Shown in pieces: positions 25,801 to 36,510 of a stretch of DNA of 64,000 nucleotides. How positions within the stretch are numbered: the first letter of the stretch is position 1; the number at the start of each line of letters is the position of its first letter. The translations under genes and the position numbers were made by a program. The notes under the pieces are model-generated. The model was not told where the DNA came from. It saw nothing but the letters and a program-made list of their open reading frames with translations, and searched no databases. The stretch comes from Lateolabrax maculatus (taxonomy: Eukaryota; Chordata; Actinopteri; Acropomatiformes; Lateolabracidae), in the NCBI GenBank assembly GCA_031216445.1, contig CM062208.1:10170001-10234000 (forward strand), in the 5' to 3' direction.

Positions 25801-28800
25801 TTTATAGTGTCGTTTTTGTTGTTTTGTCGTTTTTTGTCGTTTTCTGGTCGTTTTTTTGTCGTTTTTTTGTCCTTTATAGTTACAACAAAAACGACACTAT
25901 AAAGGACAAAAAACGACAAAAAAAAAAGACCAGAAAACGACAAAAAACGACATAAAAACGACAAAAACAACACTATAAAGGACAAAAAACGACAAAAAAC
26001 AACAAAAAACGACAAGAAAACGACAAAAAACGAAAAAAACAACCAAAAACAACAAAAAACGACAGAAAAAAGACAAAAAACGACATTAAAAACAACAAAA
26101 ACGAAACTAAAAACAACAAAAAACGACACAAAACAACAAAAAACGACACAAAAACAACAAAAACGACACTAAAATAACAAAAAACGACACTAAGAACAAA
26201 AAACGACAAAATAAACAACAAAAACGACAGAAAAACAACAAAAAACGACACTATAAACAACAAAAAACAACAAAAAGCGACACTATAAACAACAAAAACC
26301 GACGAAAAAACAACAAAAAACGACGAAAAAACAACAAAAACGACACTAAAACAACAAAAAACGACGAAAAAACAACAAAAACGACACTAAAACAACAAAA
26401 AACGACGAAAAAACAACAAAAACGACACTAAAACAACAAAAAATGACAGAATAAACAACAAAAACGACCAAAAAACAACAAAAACGACAAAAAACAACAA
26501 AAAACGACACTATAAACAACAAAAATGACAGAAAAACAACAAAAACGACACTATAAACAACAAAAACGACACAAAAACGACACAAAAACGACAAAAACCG
26601 ACAAAAAAACAACAAAAACGACACTATAAACAACAAAAACGACCAAAAAACAACAAAAACGACAAAAAACGACAGTATAAACAACAAAAACGACAGAAAA
26701 ACAACAAAAAACGACGAAAAACAACACTATAAAAACATAAAAACAACAAAAAACGACCTAAAACAACAAAAATCGACACTATAAAAAACAAAAACGAGAA
26801 AAACAACAAAAAACAACAACAAAACGACAAAAAAACAACAAAAATCAAAACTATAAACAACAAGAAGCAACAAAAATGACAAAAAACGACACTATAAGCA
26901 ACAAAAAACGACACTATAAACAACAAAAACAACAAAAAACGACACTATGAACAACAAAAACGACAAAAGCGACAAAAATGACACTATAAACAACTAAAAC
27001 GACAGTATAAACAACAATCGACACTATAAGCAACAAAGACGACAAAAACGACACTTAAAACAAGAAAAACGACAAAAAACAGCAATAAAAATAACAACAA
27101 AAATGACAAAAAACGACAAAAAACAACAGAAATTACAACAAAAATTACAAAAAAGGACAAAAACAACAAAAAACAACAACAAACAACAAAAAAACAACAA
27201 ATAATAACAAAAACAACAAGAAAAACAAAAAATAACCAAAAACAACAAAAATCAAAACTATAAACAACAAGAAGCAACAAAAACGACAAAAAATGACACT
27301 ATAAACAACAACAAACGACACTATAAAAAACAAAAACGACAAAAAACAACAAAAACGACAAAAAACAACACAACAAAAAACGAAGACAAAACGACAAAAA
27401 AACAACAATAAAAACGGCAACAAAACGACAAAACTCAACACTATAAACAACAAAAACGACAAAAAACGACACTATAAATGACTAAAATGTGAAAAAACAA
27501 CAATAAACAAGAAAATCAACACTATAAACAACAAAAAACAACAAAAATGACAACAAAAACTACAAAAACTACAAAAACGACAAAAAACAACAAAAACGAC
27601 AAAAAAACAACAAAATCGACAAAAAACGACACTATAAACGACTAAAGCGTGAAAAAAAAAACGACACTATAAAAGAGAAAATCAACACTATAAACAACAA
27701 AAAGCAACAGAATCAGTGTCAGTGCATGGTCCAGATGTCTCTCTGTTCAACTAGACTAGTAAAGTTAAAAGTTAAGTCGTCACAGAAAACCAACACTGCC
27801 CATTTGCCGATGTGTGGATTGCACTCAGATCCACCAATTACTTGGAGCACTATTTTCAGTTAAAAAAGGCCAAATCACAGAAGAGAAGCCTGCAGCACTG
27901 GAGGTGTGGGGAGCTGGTTTTAATGAATGTGTATGCAGTGCCCATCAGCCATGTATGACCATTGGCCCTGGCACACAGTCAGCTCTCTGTTTACAGACTA
28001 GAGGCACAGTGAGCAGGTGGGAAAGTTGTGGGAAAAATGTGTTGGAACCTCGAGAGGTTTTTCTACTTGACTTATCTGAAACAATCTTCACAGGGTGGAG
28101 AATACTGCTTCAATTTATCTCCCATTTACATCTTCTTAGAGTGCACATATCTCAGCAATGTATTTGGTGACATCACATTGTACACAGTTTAGTTTAGTAG
28201 TACAAACGCGATGTACATCAATTCAATTCAATCAATTCAAATACATCATTGCTGTTATTTTACCAACAATTTATGTGTTGGAAGTTAAATCCTGGTGAAC
28301 AGATATCCTGCTAACAATAACATTAAAATAATTCAAGTGAAAAATTAACTATACTGGCAGAGGTTATATAGGTACACAGTGAAATAGTGGATGAATTAAT
28401 AATGCGGTTTGTATTCTACCCATGAATATTTAAGGTTTCTTGATTCTGTCAATCAGTATATCAGACGTTATATTGACTATGAATTACTCTGCTCCCCTCT
28501 CTATCTAATATATATGCAGTGTGTGTCACTTCCTATCCCAGTTGGCCCTTGTGTCGCTATACCTATCAGGGAAAAGCCGGCTCGGCTCCTGTAAGACCTA
28601 GGTATTTGTAAATGTCACAGCTAGTGGCTAATCCAGCATGGTAAATGTCATCTAAGCCTTGTCACTAAGCCAATTGCACCCCCGAACAGTTGATGGAGGC
28701 GCTGAACGAAAGCACTTTCTGTTGACTACAACACACAACACACGAGCTGCAGAGCCGCTGGTCACTGTGGTCAGACTACAAAACATTGTGTTGGTTGTTT

Positions 28801-31498
28801 GGCACACAGTGGAGGCATGTATTAAACAGCTCAGATCTCAAGAAGCAGTGAGATGAAAGGGTGTGAGCGAAGGATATAGTGAAATACGCACAAACAGGAG
28901 ATGTAGAGTGCTGAGAGAATTGGTGGGAGAGACGGGGGAAATGAAAATCAGAGGAGGCTTTATTTATTTATTGTCGTTTATAAGGAATAAATGGCTTCGT
29001 GTTCAGGGATTGAACATTATGTTTTTTTCCTGGCAGTGACAGTTTTCTGCCATCACCTCCAAAATAATTACTTCCTGCCGTTGTACGATGAATTGCACCT
29101 CAATGAAGCTGTGTCCTCGATAACTCATAAACATTTTTATTGAGTCCATAAATGTATTTCATTCACCCATGTCTTTAGCAGTAAACAAGGTGTGACAGGC
29201 TACCTTGAAAGCCATTATAACTAATATCAAGTCTACGGAAGCAGTGTCAAACCATGTACCAGGAAACACTTAGAGAGCCTGTAGGTTTTCATGGGGTTCC
29301 ATTTGTGTCAAAATGATGTCTATGTCAACTGAACATGTGACACAACATTTGCCGGTGTCAATTCAACTTTAAACTGTACTTCTGTCGTCTTGTTGCACAC
29401 CTTGTCATTTGACTATGTCGTCCTGATGTGTCGTTTGACTGTGTTGTTTTGTGTAAAGCTGCTGAATGCACACTGTGTACATAACCTTTAACAGAATGAA
29501 TAGGCCCGTTCTGTTGAACAACATGGTTTTTCTTCACTTTGAGATTTGATTGCACCTGTATAGTGGCTGTGTCAGGGTGGATGCCAGTATCAGTGGTGAA
29601 AATCTCACAAAGCAGTGACATATTTAAACACTGAAACACAGAAATGTGAGATATCAATGATGCATTTTGCACCATTAAGAGGGTATTCCGTAAAAATAGG
29701 GGACATGCTCCAGAACAAAAAGAATGTGTTTGACATTTACCAGACATGGAGGCAGTCTGGTAAACATCTCTCGAGCTCTACCTCACCAGTTTCTGACATA
29801 GACTTTCCTTTAATAAATTAAATTTAAAACAATACTGCCAATGCGTAAACGCATATTGATGTATAGAATTGGTGGAGCGTTTCTGTTTTAAACTTCAACA
29901 GAACAGAACATTAAATGAATACGTTTCAGTGACAGTCCTCCCAAAAATAAACAAGAGCATCAGTCATTTCAGCAAGTGCCCTAAATGGATGGATGGACAG
30001 ATTTATTTTTCCACAATGATTTGGAACGGTTTTGGGAGGCACTGACAAATTATGTGCAGAGACTGGCGTCAGGTCAGAGAACGCTTCAATGAATTGTTGT
30101 AAAGGAACAATGTAACAAAGTATTTTGTTGTTTACTTTGGTGGGCTTGTTGGTTTCAGCACATGATCCCCAGCTGAGTTCACCGATTAAAAAAAATGTCA
30201 CCCAGAAAGGAAGAACTAATTTGTGAAATCCCAGAATGAAAACCTGCAGACTAGAGCCTAGAGCCTATGTGGGAAAGGATGTGCCACTCCCATGACACAT
30301 CCTTTGACATCGCTGGTCTGCACAAAAATGTGTGAGACTGAGTGGGAATCCGACTGTGACACAACTCAATCTGCTCCATAAACACAGACTGTCAGCGTGA
30401 TGGACAAAGAGAGGAGATGGGAGGAAAGAGCGAGTGGTGGAGAAGTAATCAAATTCTGGAGTGGCTGAGTGAGAAATGATGGTGACAGCATCTGTACAGG
30501 GTCAGATGTCTTCATTTTTTTTCTCTTTAGAAAGATGGGTATGTGGTCGCGTTTGAGGATACAGTGGGAATGCTGAATAGAGAGAAATAAGGGGGTGAAA
30601 AACCAAACTGAAAAGAAGTGATAATCTGTGAGTGACACAGTATGTGGGCGGAATAACTAAATAGTGCAACATAAAAATAGATTAGGCTCCTAATTTAACT
30701 ATGCTGCTGCAATCCTCATCGGACATATAACACAGTGGTCTTGGTCTGTACTTGTCGGATGTGGCCACTGTGGGTTTGTAAATGTATTGATTTGGCTCAG
30801 TATAATGGGTCATACACGTTGCTGGGTGCTCAAGAATTCTTATCACTGGCAGGTGTAGAGGATATGAGGGAAAGATGGGAATGTCTGAAATGGGAGTGAA
30901 ATCAATCAAAAGATATTATGGTGTGTATCAACAGTAAAGACGCGAATATCACTCGCTTTTGATGTTAAGCTGTCAACACTGAGCAGCATAATGAAGGTGC
31001 TTAATCTCTGCAATATCCTTTACACACACGTAGCCCCCCCACACACACACACACACACCATCAACACATGGCAACACTGACAAACAACTGTTGAAGAATG
31101 GAGACAGATGAAAATAGCAAGTGTTGATGAATAAAATGGCAAGTGGATATAGGACTGAGAGGACTATATTGCAAGAGCGATGACGCACTTTAATGTGCTT
31201 TATTGTTCACAAGCTCAAGTCAAGTCCAGTCAGTTTTATTTATATAGCCAAAAATGCAAATTTGCCTCAGAGGGTTTTATAATCAGTGCAACATACATCA
31301 CACAGACACATCTTTATACACTCAGTTTGGATAAATTGCTTAGAAATGCTTGGAAAATAGAAACAAATGTTCAATATACAAACAAGAAGCAGCAGCATGA
31401 CCATGGCACAGTCCAGATAGGAAGCCATCTGACCTTTTTTTCTTTTTTTTTGAATAAAGCCCCTGTGTGGCCAGGATTTGATTTCTGACTGTGACACA

Positions 31499-31530
<32 letters not shown>

Positions 31531-32245
31531 GCGCTCTGGTCCCTATTTCACATTCTCTACACCAATTTTCCCTTGAAATAAAGATAAATACAACATAGCG
31601 AAACAACTTTTTTATTTTTTATTTTATTTTTAAGAGAGTCTGGCACATCAGGATCTCATATCCTATTCCCAGTAAATGACTAAAGCCTATTCTGCTCATT
31701 TTTCTGCCATGAAGATGAAGATTACAGGAGTTGTTTTAATAAGTATATGCCCCTCATATAGAGCTTTTCACTGTAGGCCTATGGTTTTGATTAATGTCTA
31801 AAATGTTTAGTGAATCATTGCTTTTAAAGTGGAATTTTTAATTAGGAGCCAAAGGTTCTTTATTTTATCTAGTCACACCAAAGATAAGTCAACTTCAGTT
31901 GAGTTTTGTCCCCTTGCGTTCACCAGCTGGAGGTGAGTAGTTAAGTAAAGTCAATGTAACATCTTTCCACACGCAAACGTCAAAGTGCTTCACAATAAAG
32001 AGGCAGACAGAAGGACATTCAGTGCAAAAATGAGGTCATGGCTGAACCCTGTAATTAACCTTGATGTGTTAAATGTGGAGCTGTGTGTCCGGCTCACCTT
32101 TCTGTCTTACGCGCTGAGGGATGAGGAGCGAGGAGACGTTGCCGCAGGTGATGTTTGAGGTCTCCAAGCTCCCGTTCCCGGATCCGGTCTGCGCTCCGAC
32201 GCTCTCTGAGGACCTAGAGGTCTCATTTCGTGCACAGAGGTCCAT
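10322..32245 (-). CDS. cckbr: cholecystokinin/gastrin receptor (CCK-B type), five exons
   Basis: Class A GPCR for CCK/gastrin peptides, expected at the plasma membrane and coupled to Gq. Coding exons: 32245-32098, 18740-18489, 14797-14536, 12556-12429, 10863-10322; 1332 nt, 443 aa (human CCKBR 447 aa). The ATG at 32243-32245 has an A at -3 and a G at +4. The N-terminus carries four N-glycosylation sequons (N7, N24, N31, N36). TM1 follows at about 55-79, SLAVSD is in TM2, and C126 and C208 form the predicted ECL disulfide. ERY is at 150-152, CWMP at about 340-343 in TM6, and NPIIY at 381-385. Cysteines at about 402-403 are likely palmitoylated. The C-terminus SKFSYTTVSTMGTC resembles the CCKBR ending rather than CCKAR, and ANTWRAFD and SGAPIAFIHLL are also B-like. 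TM1 and ICL1 contain A-like residues (NKRMRTVTN, LKDFIFG). Splice positions match the five-exon layout of the family. The A/B subtype is less certain than the family. Confidence 0.87.
15180..15241. repeat. (GT)n microsatellite in CCK receptor intron 2
   Basis: About 60 bp of GT dinucleotides ending in a GCATGTGTGTG interruption. It creates long spurious open frames on both strands. Confidence 0.95.
15690..16195. mobile_element. teleost non-autonomous element (TTTTACTT / GTAAAAGTA type)
   Basis: Carries 'catactccattacattctg', 'tttactccactt', 'gttacaacattgctgttta', 'ctctgaatgggaccattct' and 'attttgaatgcaggactt'. These words belong to a repeat widespread in fish that begins with a CAGTGGTGGAAGAAGTACTC-like end. 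Shorter copies occur at 19085-19253, 21430-21545, 36400-36510 and 57195-57260. Family naming is left open. Confidence 0.55.
16195..16400. mobile_element. teleost interspersed repeat fragment
   Basis: Contains 'ttttgggaaatatgcttact', 'gcaagattgataccatgtct', 'gaagctacagcaggttgg' and 'agcataaagaccagaaacag', which I recognise as a common fish repeat. It abuts the element at 15690-16195, so the two may be nested or adjacent insertions. Confidence 0.55.
19085..19253. mobile_element. fragment of the GTAAAAGTA-type element, intron 1 of the CCK receptor
   Basis: 'cttttacttgtaacagagta' followed by 'ttttacttaagtaaaggata' and the terminus 'acttcttccaccactg' match the conserved end of the family also seen at 15690-16195. 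Confidence 0.6.
22137..22350. repeat. 96-bp tandem repeat, about 2.2 copies
   Basis: The word 'aaggctg' followed by '.cgctaaactggattgc'-like sequence starts at 22141, 22237 and 22333, a constant 96-bp spacing. The units are about 85-90% alike by eye. It lies just upstream of the direct repeats at 22401-22815. Confidence 0.75.
22401..22815. repeat. direct repeat pair ending in GT microsatellites
   Basis: Two copies (about 22401-22590 and 22652-22815) share 'agtgg.aaatggtctaaa', 'acctgaaagtatgaat.agc', 'cttgaaaaatg' and 'atcctgtgtgtgtgtg'. Each copy ends in a GT run. They look like a local duplication of one element. Confidence 0.6.
23040..27710. repeat. A/C-rich satellite array with inverted blocks
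   Basis: About 4.7 kb built almost entirely of words such as ACGACACTATAAA, AACAACAAAAACGAC and GGACAAAAAACGAC. The plus strand is nearly all A and C. In three blocks (about 24158-24228, 24567-24905 and 25551-25881) it flips to the complementary T/G-rich strand. The CACTATAAA core recurs several dozen times. Unit length varies because the number of ACAAAAA spacers varies. The array lies in intron 1 of the CCK receptor gene. It produces many hydrophobic or lysine/asparagine-rich open frames that are not genes. Confidence 0.95.
24222..26240. repeat. higher-order duplication (about 0.98 kb, two copies) inside the satellite
   Basis: Landmarks recur at a near-constant offset. The inversion junction before 'ttgttgttttttgtc' is at 24567 and 25551. 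'tagttacaac' is at 24901 and 25877. The 'gacagaataaac' word is near 24286 and 25269. The 'cattaaaaac' landmark has a slightly shorter offset (25160 and 26083). Sequence between landmarks is almost identical, so this is a recent duplication. Confidence 0.8.
31041..31058. repeat. short (AC)n microsatellite after a C-run
   Basis: Seven C residues followed by an 18-bp AC run in intron 1 of the CCK receptor gene. Confidence 0.85.
31208..31285. mobile_element. end of a teleost interspersed element
   Basis: 'caagtcaagtccagtcag' then 'ttttatttatatagcc' and 'aaatttgcctcagagggttt' match a very common fish repeat terminus (TCAAGTCAGTTTTATTTATATAGCC type). Only the end is present. Confidence 0.65.
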
Positions 32246-32620
32246 GTTTTTTGATATAACGTTGTATCCAAGGTGACAGAAAGTTCGATTAAGCCCTGTC
32301 AATTTTCGTCTGAGCCTTCAACGCGGTGAAATAACTGGACTCTGCGTCCATAGTCGTTCACACTTGAGGCCGAGGCGTGTTATCGCTCCCCAACTTAAAA
32401 AATGAAAACAAACAAAAAAAAAAAAAAAAAAAAAAAACAAAACAAAAATGTATTTTGCTTCCTTTTTCGTTTATTTTTCCGCCTTTACTGTAGATGTGTC
32501 TCACTTGGCATCACAAGGATCGGTGCGCACCGGGCGAGAGGAGGAGCGCGGCGCACTGCTGCGCCTCGACAAGTGAAGCGGAGAGAGCGAGTGAGCGCAG
32601 AGTGGAAGACTAATGTCATA
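32246..32620 (-). promoter_or_regulatory. CpG-rich 5' region of the CCK receptor gene
   Basis: The sequence immediately upstream of the receptor start codon is GC- and CpG-rich, especially 32517-32600 and around 32320-32390, in contrast to the AT-rich surroundings. It is interrupted by an A-run at 32408-32436. No TATA box is obvious. Its position makes it the likely promoter and 5' UTR. The transcription start cannot be placed from sequence alone. Confidence 0.45.
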
Positions 32621-32626
32621 TAGGGT

Positions 32627-32627
<1 letters not shown>

Positions 32628-32662
<35 letters not shown>
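32628..32662. repeat. (GT)n microsatellite upstream of the CCK receptor
   Basis: 35-bp GT run marking the edge of the CpG-rich promoter region. Confidence 0.95.
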
Positions 32663-32665
<3 letters not shown>

Positions 32666-33284
32666 GGTGGACAGCAAAAAAGCAATTGGTCCGTTTCTGG
32701 ACACTCGCCATCAGCGTTGGGCACATTCACGCTTAAATATCGATTCAAACATAATTGAACTCATACCGCAAGTATTGTCTCGCATGTAATAGCCTGTACA
32801 ATTACAGATGTGGTGGTTTTATTGCTTTTCTCTGGGGAAAAAAAACAAAAGCAAACGGCATCGCGGGGGTTAAAAGTAATTAAGGAGTTTAATGAGCTGG
32901 AGGCAGTAAGTGCAGTAACACTGTGTTAAAGCATAACAAGATAATGCCTTGTTTGTTTTTTTGAGTGACAACCCCTCCACTACCATATATCATATCTGAG
33001 CCAATCATATTGTTTAATCTATAGTGACAGGCCTAACGCGTTTAAGATTTAGGCTCCTTAATTTTAGAGTGACAAAAATAGCCTAGGATCTATTGTAAAA
33101 CTGCAGAGCAATTTTAATGAAAGATTGAAAAATACATAATATTATAAAATATACAGGCCATGAAAATATATAATATATGCATATGTGTGTCCAGGCATTA
33201 TGATTATTTTACAGTCTTCAGTCACAGTATGTAGAGCATGGTATAGGCTTGACGTCTGACAGTTTGCAAACAAGTGCAGGGACG

Positions 33285-33590
33285 TTGCCACCCTTTAAAA
33301 ACTTTGATTCCGGGTTCGAACCCAAAGCCAGCAGGTTACAGTGGAGTTTGTACGTTCTCCTGCGTGGGTCTCCTCTCCCAGTCCAGGTTAGGTTAATTGG
33401 CAATTCTCTACTGCCCATTAGTGTGAATGTGAGCGTGAATAGTTGCCCATCTCTAAATGTCAGCCCGGCAACCTATCCAGGGTGGACCCCGCCTGTCTCT
33501 GGTCCAATGACAGCTGGGACTGACTCCAGCCGTCCTTCAACCTTCAATCGTAAGCTTCCGTATAGCTGATGGATGGATGTGTGCACACTG
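33285..33590 (+). mobile_element. tRNA-like SINE with B box and ATGG tail
   Basis: 'gggttcgaaccc' at about 33312 fits the RNA polymerase III B box (GGTTCRANNCC). It is followed by 'gtggagtttgtacgttctcc', 'aggttaggttaattgg', 'tgtgaatgtgagcgtgaat', 'aatgacagctgggactgac' and a terminal 'gatggatggatg' tail. This is a well-known teleost SINE arrangement. The copy is degenerate and the A box region is not clear. Confidence 0.65.
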
Positions 33591-35027
33591 CCGCCCTCAT
33601 GTGGTGTGTGAGTCTACTTTCTGTCGGTTGAGGGATCAACTTGTTTTTACAGAGCACTGTGTTGATGAAAAAGGTTCTGGTCTGCAACATATATAAATAC
33701 ATGTTACATTCTTGCATCAGTCCATTGCAAGAGCCTAAACTAATGTGGGAATCATTGTTTTTTTCCTCTTTATTATATGGTGCTTATCATAATAACAAAA
33801 TAAACTCTCTAAACAACTCTATGCCTTTAGACACATATCAGGAGTGATAGATGCATGTTTTAGGAATGAGGGAAAAACACACACAAAAAACAAAAAAACA
33901 CCAATAAGCTCTAAGCTATGCTTCATATTCTAATTAATGACAGATTTATTTGATTATTTCAGTTTTGGTCACAGTACATTTGCAGGTGAAGACAGATTTT
34001 TGTACAGAACATGATCATTTTTAACTCCACACTTTTATTATGAATACATTTACGTCTTGTTTAATCTTTAGTGACAGAATGTTTCTGTGCAACACTAATG
34101 TCATATATCAAAGGCTGCTGAGTCTAAATTATTGTTAGGATTAGAAATCCTTTTGTAAAGCTACCATCATCAATCATTTCATTGGGTTTAAAATATTAAG
34201 ATAATATGTTTTAGTCCCACTGCATCATTGTGCTGTATTGAGCCAAAGACGTTTGTGCCTTGGGCTTGGACAGGTTACATGGTTGTTTTTCTTACAAGGC
34301 AATGGGGAGACTGTCTCTTCCGTGCCACCTGTACATTTGGGAGGTTGAAATGTCACTGCTTTCAGAGGCGTGTTATTGCTGTGGAGAGCGGGGACCGTTT
34401 GGCCTCTGAATGCTCAAATGACTCCCTGAGAAAAAAGGGGGCCATTATTACAAGCGTCCCACCTCTAATCTTTCTCCCGGTCTAATTATCTGGCTCGGGT
34501 AGGTCATGTGCAGAGCCACTCACCCCAGATAAACAAGCCATGTGAGGAAGCCAATCAAGCTGAGGAGAGAGACTAGTGCTCCCAGTTGAGTGCAGTAATC
34601 ACAAACTGGCATGACGTGTTGATTACGGCTGATGAAGACAAGTTGGAGATAATCACTTCTTTAGTGGCACTTTACGGCTCATGTCTGTATCTTCATGTGC
34701 TATTAGTATATGCATACTTTGCTGCCGTTACTGTAAACACCACAGAGATTAAGTTTCAGATCAAAAAAACAACTGCTGCACTGGAGGATTCATCTATCCA
34801 GATAGTCTGCGTCACGGAAATACATTGAACGCTATTTTCTTTTCTTCTGGCAAACATAAGGTGATGACTGAGGGTAATGGATAGTGAATGCATCAGTGCT
34901 AAGCCGAGCTGAAGAGAATTTCTGTCTCCTTCCCCTCACTTCGCTCCTCTGGTTGTGGCTCCCGGACCCCTAGGTTTCGACTGTTCAAACATGGCTCCAG
35001 GCTGAGTGTGTGGCTACAGGGTTGGAG

Positions 35028-35029
<2 letters not shown>

Positions 35030-35065
<36 letters not shown>
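35030..35065. repeat. (GT)n microsatellite
   Basis: 36-bp GT run between the CCK receptor gene and pdzk1. Confidence 0.95.
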
Positions 35066-35066
<1 letters not shown>

Positions 35067-35279
35067 TGTTATATGAGGGAGCAAACCATCAGTAGTCATA
35101 AGTGCCTGGTCTAGAGGTGCATACACCTGTATCTGAGTGTCTGTGTGTACAAGCAGGGAGATTGACGCCCTCAAGCCTGCACAGATTCTGCTATTTCCTG
35201 CTGTTGTTCTCAACCCTCATGTTTTTCACCCGAGTGTTGGCTGAAAACATACGTATTTAGTGAACTAGAGGTGGACAAT

Positions 35280-35890
35280 AATGGATTTACTCAATTTGCT
35301 CTTTTTTAAAGTGGCTATAATCAATATTTTCATAATAAAAATTATCAAATGACAATGTGAAAGGGGTTTGCTCGTGTGATGAACTTACACAGAATCATCA
35401 CCTGAATGTGCAGCTCTCATCTGCCTTACAGAGCTTTATAGCAAGTTTCAGCTAATTGTTTAACTGCATGTCTGGCCCACAAAGTTATAATTTTGGTTCA
35501 CTATCACTGTTCTCATAGCATCGTTTTCAGTTGTTTGTTTTTTCAGCAAAAAAAAAGCTTTAAAAACTGACTGTACACAAGCTGCTCTGCACCAAACAGC
35601 AGACAGGCACAGTTCGAGACTCGCTGGTGAACATAATGCAGCATTTAGCAGCTAAAGAGCCAAATATGTTCCTCAGGAGATGGTGGAGACCAAAAACAGC
35701 GCAAAAAAAATTGTACTTACATTTGGCAGATGACAAAAAACACGACTCCAAATGAATGATAATGCACACGTTTTAAGCCGAATCAATTTAAAAAGTGATG
35801 ATATGTCAGTGTTGTGTTCACAACTTGTTTCTGCTGGGCCCGAGCGGCCAAAAAATCAGTTACTGCAGGTTTAAAAAGGGGTGTTTAATA
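35280..35890 (+). mobile_element. interspersed element, family A, plus orientation
   Basis: The longest copy of the family. It begins near 'aaagtggctataatcaatat' and includes 'gtgaaaggggtttgctcg', 'atcatcacctgaatgtgcag', 'ttggttcactatcactgttc' and 'cctcaggagatggtggagac'. It ends 'ttactgcaggtttaaaa'. It aligns with 56385-56900 and with the reverse complements of 6073-6560 and 47805-48045. No open frame suggests a transposase. Confidence 0.65.
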
Positions 35891-36399
35891 AAAGGGTTCC
35901 TGTATTGTTGATACCACCAATATGCACTGTACAGCATGGGCATGGGGATACATGATACGCATTTTTGCTGACTGTACAGAATGGTAATGGATCTGTCAAT
36001 GTTTCCACTAGCATGCATATGTGTCGATATACATTACTGTTGGTGGTGGTACACTGTAAAGCACTATGCTAAAAAGGGGAAGATACAATAATGGTGTAAC
36101 TAATGCAGATTTCTAAGCATCAACTAAAAGGCTTTGCAAGTGTTTTATGAGGAATTTGTTAGGTTTCACAGATGCACTAAATAAGTTTTATGAGAAATGC
36201 TATATTTGGATCTGCATTCAAAATGTAATTTGCAGTCAGTAAAAATATCAGAAATAAAAGTACCTGCTGTCTAGAATTGCATGTGAAAACATTAATATTT
36301 GAAATATGAATATTAGAAATTTTAACATGTAAACATAATTTAAATGTTGCAGTTGACCCAGGTGGTGTTAAGGCTGACTGTTTTATGTACCTTTGGGCT

Positions 36400-36510
36400 A
36401 CATAGTGACGATAACCATTAGATAAATGCAGTGGAATATAAATAAAGTAGCCTAATATGGAAATACTCAAGTAAAAGTACTTCAAAATTGTACTACAGTG
36501 GTTGAATAAA
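36400..36510. mobile_element. fragment of GTAAAAGTA-type element
   Basis: 'atggaaatactcaagtaaa' and 'agtacttcaaaattgtact' match the same fish repeat family as 21430-21545. Confidence 0.5.

Larger units (their letters stand above)
18741..32097 (-). other. intron 1 of the CCK receptor gene
   Basis: A 13.4-kb phase-1 intron separating the extracellular N-terminal exon from the TM1-TM3 exon. Contents: transposon fragments (19085-19253, 21430-21545), a 96-bp tandem repeat (22137-22350), paired direct repeats (22401-22815), the A/C-rich satellite (23040-27710), an interspersed repeat end (31208-31285) and an AC microsatellite (31041-31058). No additional coding exon was recognised. Confidence 0.75.

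Noticed and set aside
23049..27462. Many long open frames encoding phenylalanine/valine-rich or lysine/asparagine-rich peptides
   Set aside because: They are translations of the A/C-rich satellite on both strands, change frame with spacer length and have no domain or start context.
23040..27710. Possible CRISPR array
   Set aside because: No constant repeat with unique spacers. Both repeat and spacer are the same low-complexity words, and the genome is eukaryotic.
27814..28170. 118-codon plus-strand open frame
   Set aside because: It opens at GTG rather than ATG, has no family resemblance and lies in an intron of the receptor gene without splice support.
29358..29747. 129-codon minus-strand open frame in receptor intron 1
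   Set aside because: No domain, no conserved motif and no splice-site context suggesting an exon.
32069..32302. Longer N-terminus for the CCK receptor starting upstream of 32245
   Set aside because: The upstream codon at 32302 is TTG, not ATG. The first ATG in frame, at 32245, has a strong context and gives the family length.
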